From positions 62,001 to 126,000 of the forward strand of contig JACJZB010000007.1 of assembly GCA_020635815.1 (NCBI GenBank): DNA of 64,000 nt, read 5' to 3'. Each line of letters starts with the position of its first letter. Position 1 is the first letter of the stretch. Position numbers and translations under genes: made by a program. Under the pieces are notes generated by a model. The model did not search any database. It was not told where the DNA came from and saw only the letters and a program-made list of their open reading frames with translations. This DNA is from Flavobacteriales bacterium (GTDB lineage: Bacteria > Bacteroidota > Bacteroidia > Flavobacteriales_E > Vicingaceae). Shown piece after piece: positions 1 through 8,597 of the stretch.

Positions 1-924
1 TTAAGCTGTTTATGTTTAACCATATTTTTTTGGTTATTAAATGCTTTAGGTAATCGTTATTCAACTACAATTGTTGTAGATGTTGAATATAAAAATAATC
101 CTAAAAACTTTGTAATATTAAACGATTTACCAAGCCAACTTTTAGTAAACGTTAGTGGTTTAGGGTTCGATTTATTAGGTTATCAGTTTAAACTTGAAAA
201 ACATCCTGTGGTAATTGACTTACTTGGGGTAAAAGGATTGAAGAAATTAAAGAACTCGTTCAATTCAACACTAGATTTTAGTGTTTATAAACCATTTATT
301 TCAGAACAATTAGGAAACCAAATAGAAGTAATCGAGCTTTCACCAGAAAAAGTAGATGTGTTATTAGACAAACAAGTTAGTAAACTTGTTGTGATAAAAC
401 CAGTTTTGTCTCTTGATTTTGAAAATCAATATCAGCTTGATGGAGAAGTAAAAGTTAAACCAGCAGTTGTTAATGTTGAAGGACCTAAATCTGTATTGGA
501 TACTTTACGAGCGGTTTATACAGAGGATATTATTTGTAGCGGATTAGAATCGACTACAACACGTGAAGTTTCATTTAATAATCAACATAAATTACAGCGA
601 TTAAGCTTTGATTTATCTAAGGTAATTGTATTTATTCCTGTTGAAAAATTTACAGAATCATCAATTAGCATACCTATAGATTACATTAATGTTCCTGATT
701 CTATTGAGCTTAAGGCAATACCAAATGAAGTACAATTAAAATTTATGATCCCCTTAAGTAAGATTTCTAATATTACAGAATCAAGGTTTAATGTAAATGT
801 GGATTATTTAAAAATAAATGAAAAATATGGTAAATTAAAGGTTAGCCTCACTAAATACCCTGATTATTTAAAGTCAATTACAATTAAACCATCAAAAGTT
901 GAATACATCCTTAAAAAAAAATAG
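1..924 (+). CDS. YbbR-like (CdaR-like) domain protein, 5' end outside window
   Basis: The open frame runs in from the left edge without a stop, so the protein is truncated; about 307 codons are visible. It opens with a hydrophobic stretch (visible residues 1-16, rich in Leu, Phe, Trp) that looks like a membrane anchor, followed by beta-rich repeats with YbbR-type features such as ILNDLPSQLLVNVSG and a later PAVVNVEGPKSVLD. YbbR/CdaR proteins are membrane-anchored; in Firmicutes they regulate the c-di-AMP cyclase, but the role in Bacteroidota is not established. Its 3' end overlaps coaE by 26 bp, so the two are probably co-transcribed and translationally coupled. Family assignment is from the repeated pattern; the function is open. 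Confidence 0.75.
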   Translation, partial: LSCLCLTIFFWLLNALGNRYSTTIVVDVEYKNNPKNFVILNDLPSQLLVNVSGLGFDLLGYQFKLEKHPVVIDLLGVKGLKKLKNSFNSTLDFSVYKPFISEQLGNQIEVIELSPEKVDVLLDKQVSKLVVIKPVLSLDFENQYQLDGEVKVKPAVVNVEGPKSVLDTLRAVYTEDIICSGLESTTTREVSFNNQHKLQRLSFDLSKVIVFIPVEKFTESSISIPIDYINVPDSIELKAIPNEVQLKFMIPLSKISNITESRFNVNVDYLKINEKYGKLKVSLTKYPDYLKSITIKPSKVEYILKKK

Positions 925-1540
925 CCCTTTATTAATAGGATTAACAGGGGGTATTGGAAGTGGTAAAACAACTGTTTCTAAAATTTTTAGTGCATTTGGA
1001 GTAAAAGTATTTAATTCTGACAAAGCTGCTAAGGATATAATAAACAATGATAAAATAGTAAGGAGAGAAATTGAAAAGCTATTTGGAAACGTTTATACAG
1101 ATGACAAGCTAGATACAAAGCTAGTTGCTGAAAAAGTATTTGGTAACACTAATTTACTTTCAAAACTAAATCAGGTTGTACATCCAGAAGTTAAAAAAGC
1201 TTTTATTCAATGGGTTGAAGATAATAAGCAAGAAAAGTTATTATTAAAAGAAGCTGCTATTTTAATAGAAACAGGAGGTTACAAAGAGTTGGATGATGTT
1301 ATTTTAGTTTTAGCCGAAAAAAATAAAAGAATAAACAGGGTTGTTAAGAGGGATAACACCAGTAAAAGAGATGTTTTGTTAAGGATAAACAAACAGATGC
1401 CAGACAATGAGAAAGTAAAATATTGTAATTACATCATTTACAACAATGAGGAAGATTTATTGATACCTCAGATAGAGCAAATTATAGAAGAGATTAACTA
1501 TTCCTCGTCAATATCTTCTTCTTCATCTTCATCAGAATAG
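899..1540 (+). CDS. coaE: Dephospho-CoA kinase
   Basis: This enzyme catalyses the last step of coenzyme A synthesis, ATP-dependent phosphorylation of dephospho-CoA, in the cytosol. The P-loop GLTGGIGSGKT lies at residues 14-24, and the substrate-side motif FNSDKAAKDI and the lid region (KRINRVVKRD) follow. At 213 aa it is of normal family length. No ATG precedes the P-loop, so the TTG at 899, inside the end of the YbbR frame, is taken as start. The last dozen residues are almost all serine. This tail is read across the antisense strand of the acidic tail of the convergent gene (43 bp overlap) and is probably not functional. Assignment is secure. Confidence 0.95.
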   Translation: MNTSLKKNSPLLIGLTGGIGSGKTTVSKIFSAFGVKVFNSDKAAKDIINNDKIVRREIEKLFGNVYTDDKLDTKLVAEKVFGNTNLLSKLNQVVHPEVKKAFIQWVEDNKQEKLLLKEAAILIETGGYKELDDVILVLAEKNKRINRVVKRDNTSKRDVLLRINKQMPDNEKVKYCNYIIYNNEEDLLIPQIEQIIEEINYSSSISSSSSSSE

Positions 1541-2322
1541 AATTTTCTCATGATTTTATTATCTTCTTTTGCTTTAGCTTTTCGAGCTTCCATTTTTTGT
1601 TTGTCTAACTCGTCTGGATCGTATTTTTTAAATACCTCAACTAATTTTTTAGCTTTGTTTGCTTCACTTGTTTTACCGATTTGAGTTAAATATTCTTCAA
1701 CAATAAGCATTCCATGAGCAAGAACGCCTGCAGTAACCTCAGAAGGTGTAAAGTTCTCATCAATCTTTTCTAAAGCTTCTAATATGTTTTTATCCCCTTC
1801 AACAGAGTTTTTAGATTTTACCTCACTTATACCTTCCCAAAGTTGTAAGATAGGATCGTTAGAAACTGCTCGATAGGCGTACTTGTAATTACTTGCAGCT
1901 TTACGGTAATCTTCATTTAGGTAGTAATGTTGACTTAATTTATTTGATGTGTCTGCTAACAAATCATAATATTCTTTATAATCATTAAAATATTGATTTT
2001 CTTTTTTATCTTTTTTTAAGAATGTGTAACAATACTTTTGTGCATACTTTAAAGGTTTTTGATATTCTTCTCCCTTAGCAATTGTAAATTTGTCAGGCCT
2101 TCTCGACATTTGATAATAGCCCATTGAGGCATAGATGTATGGTAGTGGATGCTTTTTATATTTATCATTTTGACTTAAAGATAAAGCTTTATCAACTACT
2201 TTGTCATACTTTTCGTCAACGTAAAGAAATACTAATTCATCGATTTTTTTATCATCAGATTGAGCCTGAAGTTTTAATCCGTAAACTAAAATTGAAAATA
2301 TTAAAAGAATTCGAGTAGTCAT
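1498..2322 (-). CDS. Secreted TPR-like hypothetical protein
   Basis: The protein has 274 aa with a signal peptide (residues 1-20, cut after LQAQ). The mature part is alpha-helical with TPR-like spacing of aromatic and small residues (for example YIYASMGYYQMSRRPDK and KAASNYKYAYRAVSNDP), then a highly charged C-terminus (KAKAKEDNKIM followed by Asp/Glu). It probably acts in the periplasm as a protein-interaction scaffold; no enzymatic motif is seen. A perfect -10 box lies 45 bp upstream on the same strand. The acidic end overlaps coaE in convergent orientation. No specific function can be given. Confidence 0.7.
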   Translation of the reverse strand: MTTRILLIFSILVYGLKLQAQSDDKKIDELVFLYVDEKYDKVVDKALSLSQNDKYKKHPLPYIYASMGYYQMSRRPDKFTIAKGEEYQKPLKYAQKYCYTFLKKDKKENQYFNDYKEYYDLLADTSNKLSQHYYLNEDYRKAASNYKYAYRAVSNDPILQLWEGISEVKSKNSVEGDKNILEALEKIDENFTPSEVTAGVLAHGMLIVEEYLTQIGKTSEANKAKKLVEVFKKYDPDELDKQKMEARKAKAKEDNKIMRKFYSDEDEEEDIDEE

Positions 2323-2366
2323 AAAATTTAATTTTTATTAAAAATAATTATTTCAATGAATAGAAA

Positions 2367-2374
2367 CAAAGATA
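2367..2374 (-). promoter_or_regulatory. -10 box for the TPR-like gene
   Basis: TATCTTTG on the minus strand matches the Bacteroidota -10/-7 consensus TAnnTTTG and leaves a leader of about 38 nt to the ATG at 2322. No clear -33 TTG is present. Confidence 0.55.
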
Positions 2375-2397
2375 ATGCCTAATTAATCAAAGTATTC

Positions 2398-2405
2398 TAA
2401 ATTTG
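2398..2405 (+). promoter_or_regulatory. -10 box for the membrane protein gene at 2435
   Basis: TAAATTTG is a perfect TAnnTTTG match, with a predicted start near 2412 and a leader of roughly 23 nt. It is divergent from the box at 2367-2374, 24 bp away. Confidence 0.55.
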
Positions 2406-2434
2406 TTGAATATTAAAAAAAAATAAAAGAATTA

Positions 2435-2980
2435 ATGGGAGATAGAATTAAATACAGAGAAGAAGGAAATACATTAGAAATAACAATTAAAGCATTTTTA
2501 GATGAAAAACAACAACAATTATTATTAATATGGATTGTTTTATTCTCTATCTGTGGGATATTATTGCTTACGCAGATATTTGGGAGTTACGAAAAATCAA
2601 CAATATTGTTTTTGGGTGTTTATATGGCTTTTTGGTTGTTTTTTGAATTTAAAGTTATTTACGCTTATCGTTGGAGGAAGTACGGAAAAGAATTAATTAT
2701 TCTTAATGAAAATCAATTAATATTAGTTAAAGAAATAGGGAGAAGGGGAATAACTCAACAATTTGATTTAGATAAAATAAAGAATGTTGTGAAATTTGAT
2801 AATGGAGAAAATGCTTTTTTAAAATCGATGAATTCTTCTTATTGGAATATTAATAAATATACTCTATCATTTGAAATAGAAGATAATACTATTCCTTTTG
2901 CTATTGATTTAAATAAAGAAGAATCAAAAATAATACAGCAAAAGATTCATCAGTTTCTGAAAAATAAGAAATCTAGCTAA
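2435..2980 (+). CDS. Hypothetical inner-membrane protein with two TM helices
   Basis: The protein has 181 aa. A short charged N-terminus precedes two adjacent transmembrane helices (about residues 28-47 and 54-75), followed by a cytosolic C-terminal domain of beta-rich character (ELIILNENQLILVKEIG). This TM-TM-PH-like layout resembles small bacterial PH-domain (bPH) proteins, but no signature proves it. It has its own promoter. The last 8 bp overlap the end of the convergent CoA-transferase gene. The unrelated protein at 19251-19775 has a similar architecture. Confidence 0.6.
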   Translation: MGDRIKYREEGNTLEITIKAFLDEKQQQLLLIWIVLFSICGILLLTQIFGSYEKSTILFLGVYMAFWLFFEFKVIYAYRWRKYGKELIILNENQLILVKEIGRRGITQQFDLDKIKNVVKFDNGENAFLKSMNSSYWNINKYTLSFEIEDNTIPFAIDLNKEESKIIQQKIHQFLKNKKSS

Positions 2981-4034
2981 TTTTAAAAATAGCCGTTTTC
3001 ACTCGTTTGGTTTGCACTCCATCTATTTCTTCTTCTAGAATAAGCGTTTTTGAATCTTTGTTTTCAAAAACTTCTTTCATATTATTTAAAGAACCTACAG
3101 GTATATTTATTTTTATAAATTGATCCATTAGTTCGGTTCTATTGTATTGAGTAAAATAATTTGACAAATCATTATCAAGCTGAACTCTATTTTGTACTCG
3201 AAGCTGGTTAGATTTATATAGAGGATTTTCGATTAACTCATGTGCACCAATAATTTCTAACAATTTAACAAATTGATTGTCATTGCCAATAGCAAGTACT
3301 ACTTTCTTATTATCTTTAGTGGTAAAGGTTTCACCATAAGGGGCTATATTGGGGTGTAAGGAACCAATAGGTTTAGGAATATGATTATTCATGAGCCAAT
3401 TAGTGGCTTGATTTTTTAAAGATGCTAGAGCAGCATCATATAAAGAAACTTCAACCTTTGAACCTTTACCTGTTTTTTCTTTTTTTAATAAGGCTAGCAA
3501 TAATCCCTCTTTAAGTTGATGTGCTGCCAATACATCAATTAATGCAATAGGCATTTTTACTGGACCACTTTTAGGAGTTCCGTTCATAGACATAAAACCA
3601 GTTTCTGCTTGCAATACTACATCATAAGCAGCTCTTTTGTTTGTGCCACCGTAGCCATTTATTTCTCCAAAAATAATATCAGATTTAATTGATTTTAAAG
3701 TTTGATAACCCATTCCTAACTTTTTATCATCGCCAGGTTTGAAGTTAGCAATAACGATATCAGCAGTTTTAATCAGTTCATATACTTGATCTTGATCATC
3801 TTTTTCTGATAGGTTTAGAAAGAGATATTCTTTATTGTAATTTACTGATGAGAAATAAGCAGACACTTTGTTCTCTTTCAGTTCGCTGGCAAGCTTCCAA
3901 TTTCTAGTTACATCACCTCCTGTTTTTTTATTTTCAATTTTTATAACCCTTGAGCCTAATTCAGAAAAAAACATTCCTACATCTGGGCCAGCTAGGACGC
4001 TAGCTAATTCTATAACGGTTAAATTTGAAAGCAT
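2973..4034 (-). CDS. CaiB/BaiF family (class III) CoA-transferase
   Basis: Family III CoA-transferases move CoA between carboxylic acids through an aspartyl-CoA thioester. The sequence opens with the family signature LTVIELASVLAGPDVGMFFSELG, followed by RVIKIENKKTGGD. The catalytic aspartate is expected at D138 in AAYDVVLQAETG, and ANFKPG near residue 96 is also typical. At 353 aa it is slightly shorter than most members (380-420). The substrate cannot be told from sequence; the neighbours (peptidase, methyltransferase) give no pathway. It is the last gene of a likely minus-strand run that starts at 5138. Confidence 0.88.
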   Translation of the reverse strand: MLSNLTVIELASVLAGPDVGMFFSELGSRVIKIENKKTGGDVTRNWKLASELKENKVSAYFSSVNYNKEYLFLNLSEKDDQDQVYELIKTADIVIANFKPGDDKKLGMGYQTLKSIKSDIIFGEINGYGGTNKRAAYDVVLQAETGFMSMNGTPKSGPVKMPIALIDVLAAHQLKEGLLLALLKKEKTGKGSKVEVSLYDAALASLKNQATNWLMNNHIPKPIGSLHPNIAPYGETFTTKDNKKVVLAIGNDNQFVKLLEIIGAHELIENPLYKSNQLRVQNRVQLDNDLSNYFTQYNRTELMDQFIKINIPVGSLNNMKEVFENKDSKTLILEEEIDGVQTKRVKTAIFKIS

Positions 4035-4044
4035 ATTTTTAATT

Positions 4045-4554
4045 TTATTGAATTCTACCTGCGGTAAAATAATATTTTTGATAATATTTCTCGTTTAAAT
4101 TATTAATTGTAACGCCTTTTTGTACGGAGGAATGAACAAAATAACCATCTTTTAGAAAAATGCCAATATGTGAAATTTGTTTTTTATTGATTTTGAAAAA
4201 TAATAAATCACCTTCTTTTAACTGGCTTTGATCACTTATTTCTTTTGTTTGAGCATAAATGTAACTCGAACTTCCACTTAGTTTTAGGTTATATATTTTG
4301 CTATAAATATTTTTTATTAAACCAGAACAATCTATTCCTTTTTTAGAATTTCCGGCATACTTATAAGGTGTATTCATCCAGCTATATGCTTCATCGTATA
4401 AAAGGTGATAATTACAAGAGTCCACTTCAATGCCATTTTCGCAATAAAAATTTTCAGAGTCTTCTTCAATAATATAGGTTACTTGAGCAATAAAATTTGA
4501 AAAGATACAACAAGTAAAAATAAATGCGAGAATGTATTTAAATGTATGAAGCAC
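4045..4554 (-). CDS. NlpC/P60 (C40) cell-wall peptidase
   Basis: Predicted exported cysteine peptidase that hydrolyses peptidoglycan peptide stems. A signal peptide covers residues 1-23; the catalytic domain has C76 (GIDCSGLI), H129 (SHIGIFL) and H141 (YFVHSS), the standard Cys-His-His set. LKEGDLLFF is also typical. At 169 aa it consists of little more than the catalytic domain. The start is a GTG that shares its G with the TAG stop of the upstream methyltransferase gene (TAGTG), a sign of translational coupling. The 10-bp spacing to the CoA-transferase gene suggests one operon. Confidence 0.92.
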   Translation of the reverse strand: MLHTFKYILAFIFTCCIFSNFIAQVTYIIEEDSENFYCENGIEVDSCNYHLLYDEAYSWMNTPYKYAGNSKKGIDCSGLIKNIYSKIYNLKLSGSSSYIYAQTKEISDQSQLKEGDLLFFKINKKQISHIGIFLKDGYFVHSSVQKGVTINNLNEKYYQKYYFTAGRIQ

Positions 4555-5138
4555 TATTTTTTTGAAAGATTAATAAAAAGTTCTTTGTTTTTTCTTGGAG
4601 GTATTGAATTGTATGCAGCATCCATAAATTTGATATTGAAATAAGGACTAAAGTAATTTAAATATTCTTCTTTACTTCCTCCAAATGGAGGTTTGTCATC
4701 ATTTAGTGGGTTGTTAAATAAAAGACCAATTAGCTTTCCATTTTTATTTAGTAATTCAGATACGTGCTTTGCGTATTTACTTCTTAAATTGGGGCTGATT
4801 GCACAGAAAAAAGTTTGTTCAATAATTAAGTCATATTTTTCTTTATGGTTAAAAAAATCATCGCAAATTAATTGATTGTCAGGTATTGCAGGCAGCCTCT
4901 TTTTAAAGTTTGCCAAAGCAATAGGAGAGAAGTCAATTACAAATACCTTTTTAAACCCATTATTAAAAAGGTATTCTGCTTCATACGCATTTCCACAACC
5001 AGGAATTAATATTCTTAAATTTTTATTTGTTAATTGGTCAATATAATCTTTGATAGGAGTAGAGACATAGCCAATATCCCATCCAGTATCATTTTCTTTA
5101 TATCGATTAATCCAAAAATCACTCGTTAATTCTTGCAT
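4554..5138 (-). CDS. TPMT-family SAM-dependent methyltransferase
   Basis: The protein has 194 aa. FWINRYKENDTGWDIG at the N-terminus is the thiopurine S-methyltransferase (TPMT) family opening; the SAM-binding glycine motif is ILIPGCGNAYEAE (43-55) and motif II is VFVIDFSPIAL. The FDFF-like CDDFF and EQTFFCAISP segments also fit TPMT proteins. Members methylate small thiols, selenium/tellurium compounds or halides; the true substrate here is unknown. It begins a likely three-gene minus-strand operon (methyltransferase, NlpC/P60, CoA-transferase), downstream of the rpoD terminator. Confidence 0.88.
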   Translation of the reverse strand: MQELTSDFWINRYKENDTGWDIGYVSTPIKDYIDQLTNKNLRILIPGCGNAYEAEYLFNNGFKKVFVIDFSPIALANFKKRLPAIPDNQLICDDFFNHKEKYDLIIEQTFFCAISPNLRSKYAKHVSELLNKNGKLIGLLFNNPLNDDKPPFGGSKEEYLNYFSPYFNIKFMDAAYNSIPPRKNKELFINLSKK

Positions 5139-5160
5139 AATTCTTCATTGTTGAGTGTAT

Positions 5161-5189
5161 AAAAAAAAGCACCTCATATTGAGGTGCTT
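5161..5189 (-). terminator. Rho-independent terminator of rpoD
   Basis: A perfect 10-bp stem (AAGCACCTCA / TGAGGTGCTT, 5167-5176 with 5180-5189) with a 3-nt loop is followed on the minus strand by a run of eight T. It sits 33 bp after the rpoD stop. Confidence 0.9.
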
Positions 5190-5221
5190 AAAGTTATTTA
5201 TTTTTAAGATAAAAACGTTTT

Positions 5222-6085
5222 TTAAAGATAAGTTTGAAGGTTATTAGTTCTTGATAATCTTCTCATTCTTCTTAGTCCGCGTTCTTTTATTTGTCTAATA
5301 CGTTCTCTAGTCAGTCCAAAATGATTTCCAATTTCTTCTAAAGTCATTTCTTTTCTTCCACTCAAACCGTAAAACAATCTAATAACTTCTGCTTCCATAC
5401 CTTTTAGGTAAGATAACGTTCTTTCAATATCTGTAGATAATGATTCGTGAATTAAAGAATCACTAGGAGCAGGAGTTCCATCACTTTCTATAACACTGAT
5501 TAAACTATTGTTATCATCATCATTAGCCATTGGAGCATCAAGAGAAGCTTGTTTTTTAGACATTTTTCTAGAGTTTTGAACTTTTTCTAAGTCCATGTCT
5601 AATAATTCGGACAATTCTTCATCAGTTGGTTCACGTTCCATTGTTTGTTCAAACTCGCTAGATGCTTTATTAATCTTTTGAATTTCACCCAAACGGTTGT
5701 GTGGTAAACGAATAGTTCTTGAATTATCGGCAGCAGCTTTTAATATGCTTTGTCTAATCCACCATACAGCATAAGAAATAAATTTAAATCCTTTGGTATG
5801 GTCATAACGTTTAGCTGCTTCAATTAAACCTAAGTTACCTTCGTTAATTAAATCTTCTAAAGTTAAACCAGTATTTTGGTATTGTTTAGCTACACTAATT
5901 ACGAAACGTAGATTTGCTCTAACCAATTTGTTTAAAGCATAATCATCGCCATCCTTTATTTTTTGTGCCAATTCTACCTCTTCGTCAGCAGTAATCATAC
6001 CCTCTCTCGAAACCTCTTGAAGATATTTCTCCAAAGATTTACTTTCTCTCTTGGTAATTTGCTGTGTAATTTTTAATTGTCTCAT
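5222..6085 (-). CDS. rpoD: Primary RNA polymerase sigma factor (RpoD/SigA, Bacteroidota type)
   Basis: Housekeeping sigma factor that directs core RNA polymerase to TAnnTTTG promoters. At 287 aa it lacks region 1.1 and the non-conserved region, as is usual in Bacteroidota. Region 1.2 starts near residue 16, region 2 includes NLRFVISVAKQYQ and the -10 recognition helix YAVWWIRQSI (105-114), and the C-terminal HTH is MTLEEIGNHFGLTRERIRQIK. An acidic linker (NDDDNNS) sits between regions 3 and 4. It is monocistronic, with a long leader (no gene until 6278) and a strong terminator. Confidence 0.97.
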   Translation of the reverse strand: MRQLKITQQITKRESKSLEKYLQEVSREGMITADEEVELAQKIKDGDDYALNKLVRANLRFVISVAKQYQNTGLTLEDLINEGNLGLIEAAKRYDHTKGFKFISYAVWWIRQSILKAAADNSRTIRLPHNRLGEIQKINKASSEFEQTMEREPTDEELSELLDMDLEKVQNSRKMSKKQASLDAPMANDDDNNSLISVIESDGTPAPSDSLIHESLSTDIERTLSYLKGMEAEVIRLFYGLSGRKEMTLEEIGNHFGLTRERIRQIKERGLRRMRRLSRTNNLQTYL

Positions 6086-6277
6086 GTTTGTTGTTGTCTA
6101 TAAAGTTTTGATACTTTTTAATGATCAAAAACCATGCAAAACTTTTATTATTTGTAATTATTCTAAATTAGTTTATTCTATTAACGTAGATATTTCAATA
6201 ATGTTGCTTTTTTAACACTTTTTAACTGTTAATTTTTCGTTAAAAATTAACTAGGTTTTAACCTAAAAATAAAAAGC

Positions 6278-6703
6278 TTAACTTATCTTTTTTATTACCG
6301 TTTTATCATCGGTAATTATTGTTTTCCAATTTTTATCAAAAACTTTTGAAATGTACCGTGAATAAAGCTTAAGTCGAACATTTTTGTTTTTACTCTTTTC
6401 TTTATCACTTTGTTCTCCGGTAAATTCAAACGAATTCACATTAGGATGTTCTGCTTTATATAAACGAACAACTTCAACGATGGTTGCCATAACCTGATAA
6501 ACCTCACCTTTATTGGTTATACTGTATTCTTCTCCTTCGTATTCTTCGTTAGTAACACCAAAAACGATTGTCGCATTCAAAATATTGTCTTGTTTTCTTC
6601 CAAAACGCACTTCATAGTTTACTTCGTTATCGGTTGTAAACGAGTAAATAGTACCACTTTTTATTGTTGGAGGAGTTATTTTAAATGTTTTTATACCTGA
6701 CAT
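6278..6703 (-). CDS. Hypothetical protein, 141 aa
   Basis: Soluble protein without signal peptide or TM segment. The first half is beta-rich (SFTTDNEVNYEVRFGRKQDN, IVFGVTNEEYEG); the second half has a helix VYQVMATIVEVVRLYKAEHP, then a segment resembling small phage-derived proteins of Bacteroidota (NVNSFEFTGEQSDKE, RLKLYSRYISKVF). That resemblance is from memory of pattern only. It stands alone between rpoD and the divergent TerB/DnaJ gene. Function unknown. Confidence 0.65.
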   Translation of the reverse strand: MSGIKTFKITPPTIKSGTIYSFTTDNEVNYEVRFGRKQDNILNATIVFGVTNEEYEGEEYSITNKGEVYQVMATIVEVVRLYKAEHPNVNSFEFTGEQSDKEKSKNKNVRLKLYSRYISKVFDKNWKTIITDDKTVIKKIS

Positions 6704-6772
6704 ATTTGCAGCTGCGAAGATTTAAAATTTTTATTAATTATAAAAATAAAATTTACATGAAATCTGTTTTAT

Positions 6773-6780
6773 TACATTTG
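6773..6780 (+). promoter_or_regulatory. -10 box for the TerB/DnaJ gene
   Basis: TACATTTG is a perfect TAnnTTTG match 19 bp before the ATG at 6800, giving a leader of about a dozen nucleotides. Confidence 0.6.
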
Positions 6781-6799
6781 AGGTTAAAATCTTATTTAA

Positions 6800-7537
6800 A
6801 TGGCAAAATTTGGAAAATGGATAGGTAGTGGTTTGGGTTGGGCTTTTGGCGGTCCAATAGGGGCTGTTGTTGGTTTTGCAGTTGGTTCAGCTATTGATAC
6901 TGCATTTCAAGGAGGAGAAAAATCGACCACAGCATATCAACGTTATAAAAGAACAACCCCTGGAGATTTTGGGGTAAGTCTTCTAGTGTTAATTGCAGCT
7001 GTTATGAAAGCGGATGGAAAGGTTTTAAAGTCGGAGTTAGATTATGTTAAGCAGTATTTTTTAAAGCAATTTGGCTCAGCTCAAACTCAAGAGCATTTAT
7101 TAGCATTAAGAGAAATTTTAAAAAAAGACATCCCATTACAAGATGTTTGTCTGCAAATAAAAGCATATACGATGTATCCTGCAAGACTACAGTTGCTGCA
7201 CTTATTGTTTGGAGTTGCTTTAGTTGATGGGGCAATACATACAGCAGAATTAAATGTTATCAATCAGATAGCGAGTTACTTAGGCATTCGTACTAATGAC
7301 TATTTGTCGATTAAAGCAATGTTTTTTAAAGAAGTTGATAGTGATTATAAAATCTTAGAAATTGATAAAAATGCTACAGATGATGAAGTGAAAAAAGCTT
7401 ACAGAAGAATGGCTGTAAAATATCACCCAGACAAAGTAAGTCATTTAGGTGAAGAGTTTCAGATTGGTGCTAAAGAAAAGTTTCAGAAAGTACAAGAAGC
7501 TTTTTCAAATATAAAAAAGCAAAGAGGAATAAAGTAA
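6800..7537 (+). CDS. TerB-like / DnaJ domain co-chaperone (DjlA-like)
   Basis: The N-terminus is glycine-rich and hydrophobic (GSGLGWAFGGPIGAVVGFAVGSAI, 9-32 region) and could dip into the membrane. A TerB-like helical domain follows (about 55-165; SLLVLIAAVMKADGKV and LFGVALVDGAIHTAE, two acidic motifs typical of TerB). The C-terminal J domain spans about 182-240 with the HPD motif at 209-211. The order matches DjlA, a co-chaperone that stimulates the ATPase of DnaK. At 245 aa the length is normal. It is single, facing the gene at 7542. Confidence 0.9.
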   Translation: MAKFGKWIGSGLGWAFGGPIGAVVGFAVGSAIDTAFQGGEKSTTAYQRYKRTTPGDFGVSLLVLIAAVMKADGKVLKSELDYVKQYFLKQFGSAQTQEHLLALREILKKDIPLQDVCLQIKAYTMYPARLQLLHLLFGVALVDGAIHTAELNVINQIASYLGIRTNDYLSIKAMFFKEVDSDYKILEIDKNATDDEVKKAYRRMAVKYHPDKVSHLGEEFQIGAKEKFQKVQEAFSNIKKQRGIK

Positions 7538-7541
7538 TTGG

Positions 7542-7769
7542 TTAATCCTTCTTTCTATTGTTAGGCAGTACCGAACTTTTAATGTTATTAGTAGAATCTG
7601 TATTGGCTGTTTTAGTAGCATTTAAAGAAAACATCTTAAACAAGTTATAATCGTATTTTGTTTTCGTTGCCTTTTTATCTTGCACAGGTTCATTTTCTCC
7701 ATTTGCAGAAAAACCTTGAATAGTTAATAAACTAAATAAAAGAGTAATTAAAACGACTTGAGCTTTCAT
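7542..7769 (-). CDS. Small exported hypothetical protein, 75 aa
   Basis: A signal peptide (LITLLFSLLTIQGFSANG, cleavage after FSA) precedes a short, lysine- and asparagine-rich mature chain of about 53 residues with no recognised domain. A perfect TATTTTTG -10 box (7787-7794, minus) lies 18 bp upstream and supports expression. Only 4 bp separate its stop from the stop of the convergent J-domain gene. Function unknown. Confidence 0.6.
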   Translation of the reverse strand: MKAQVVLITLLFSLLTIQGFSANGENEPVQDKKATKTKYDYNLFKMFSLNATKTANTDSTNNIKSSVLPNNRKKD

Positions 7770-7786
7770 AAGAATTAAATTTGACT

Positions 7787-7794
7787 CAAAAATA
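7787..7794 (-). promoter_or_regulatory. -10 box for the small exported protein
   Basis: TATTTTTG on the minus strand matches TAnnTTTG and is correctly spaced for a leader of about 10 nt before the ATG at 7769. Confidence 0.5.
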
Positions 7795-7892
7795 TAAAAC
7801 TTTTGGTTTAAAACTAGAATTGTTAACAGAATTTAACAAAATTATAACTGACATATTTACAATGGTATAGAAATAGCTAGGTTTAAACTACT

Positions 7893-8597
7893 TTGAATAA
7901 GCACGAAATAAATAAAATAATTAACGCTCTTTTTTTTCCATTACTTTTTGTTGTGGTTAGTGGTATTGTTCATGCCTTGCAGTATTTTCTAAATCTTAAT
8001 TGGTTTCATTATGGGATTTTCCCTCTAAAGGTAGAAAATCTGCCAGGTATCATTTTGTCAGTTTTTATTCATGGAGATTTAAATCATTTATTTAACAATT
8101 CAGTGCCTATTTTAATTTTAGGAACATCATTATTTTATTTTTATAAAGAAATAGCAGTAAAAGTTATTATGTGGATTGTTTTAATGGGAGGGATTTGGAC
8201 TTGGATTTCTGCTAGAGAAGCTTATCATGCAGGAGCAAGTGGATTAATTTATGGTTTATTTGCTTTTTTAATGATTAGTGGATTTATCCGTAGAAATAAA
8301 CAATTAATCGCTTTATCATTCTTTGTGGTTTTAGTTTATGGAAGCATGGTTTGGGGTATTTTTCCAGTAAAAATCAATATTTCTTTTGAATCCCATCTTT
8401 GGGGATTCATATCGGGTGTTGTGTTAGCTATTTATTATAGAAAACAAGGCCCACAAAAAGTAGTTCATGTTTGGGAAGAAGAAGAAGATGAAGATGATGA
8501 AAATGCTTATTGGAAAATCAAACAAGATCTTCCAAAACCTAAAATTCAGATTAAGTATTTTTTCAAGCCAAAGGATGAAACAAAAAAAGAAGATTAA
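7893..8597 (+). CDS. Rhomboid-family intramembrane serine protease
   Basis: Polytopic membrane protease that cleaves within or near TM segments. About six TM helices are visible in residues 10-182. The catalytic serine is S116 in GASGLIYG and the partner histidine is H168 in ESHLWGFISG; HGDLNHLFNNS (60-70) gives the conserved HxxxN-type L1/TM2 signature. A cytosolic tail begins near 184 and has a strongly acidic patch (EEEEDEDDEN). The start is the TTG at 7893; no in-frame ATG precedes the first TM. Substrate unknown. It ends with a 4-bp overlap with the convergent thioredoxin-like gene. Confidence 0.9.
   Translation: MNKHEINKIINALFFPLLFVVVSGIVHALQYFLNLNWFHYGIFPLKVENLPGIILSVFIHGDLNHLFNNSVPILILGTSLFYFYKEIAVKVIMWIVLMGGIWTWISAREAYHAGASGLIYGLFAFLMISGFIRRNKQLIALSFFVVLVYGSMVWGIFPVKINISFESHLWGFISGVVLAIYYRKQGPQKVVHVWEEEEDEDDENAYWKIKQDLPKPKIQIKYFFKPKDETKKED

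Noticed and set aside
6086..6277. A riboswitch or RNA gene upstream of rpoD
   Set aside because: The 192 bp are AT-rich without a stable paired structure or known motif; probably only the rpoD leader and promoter.
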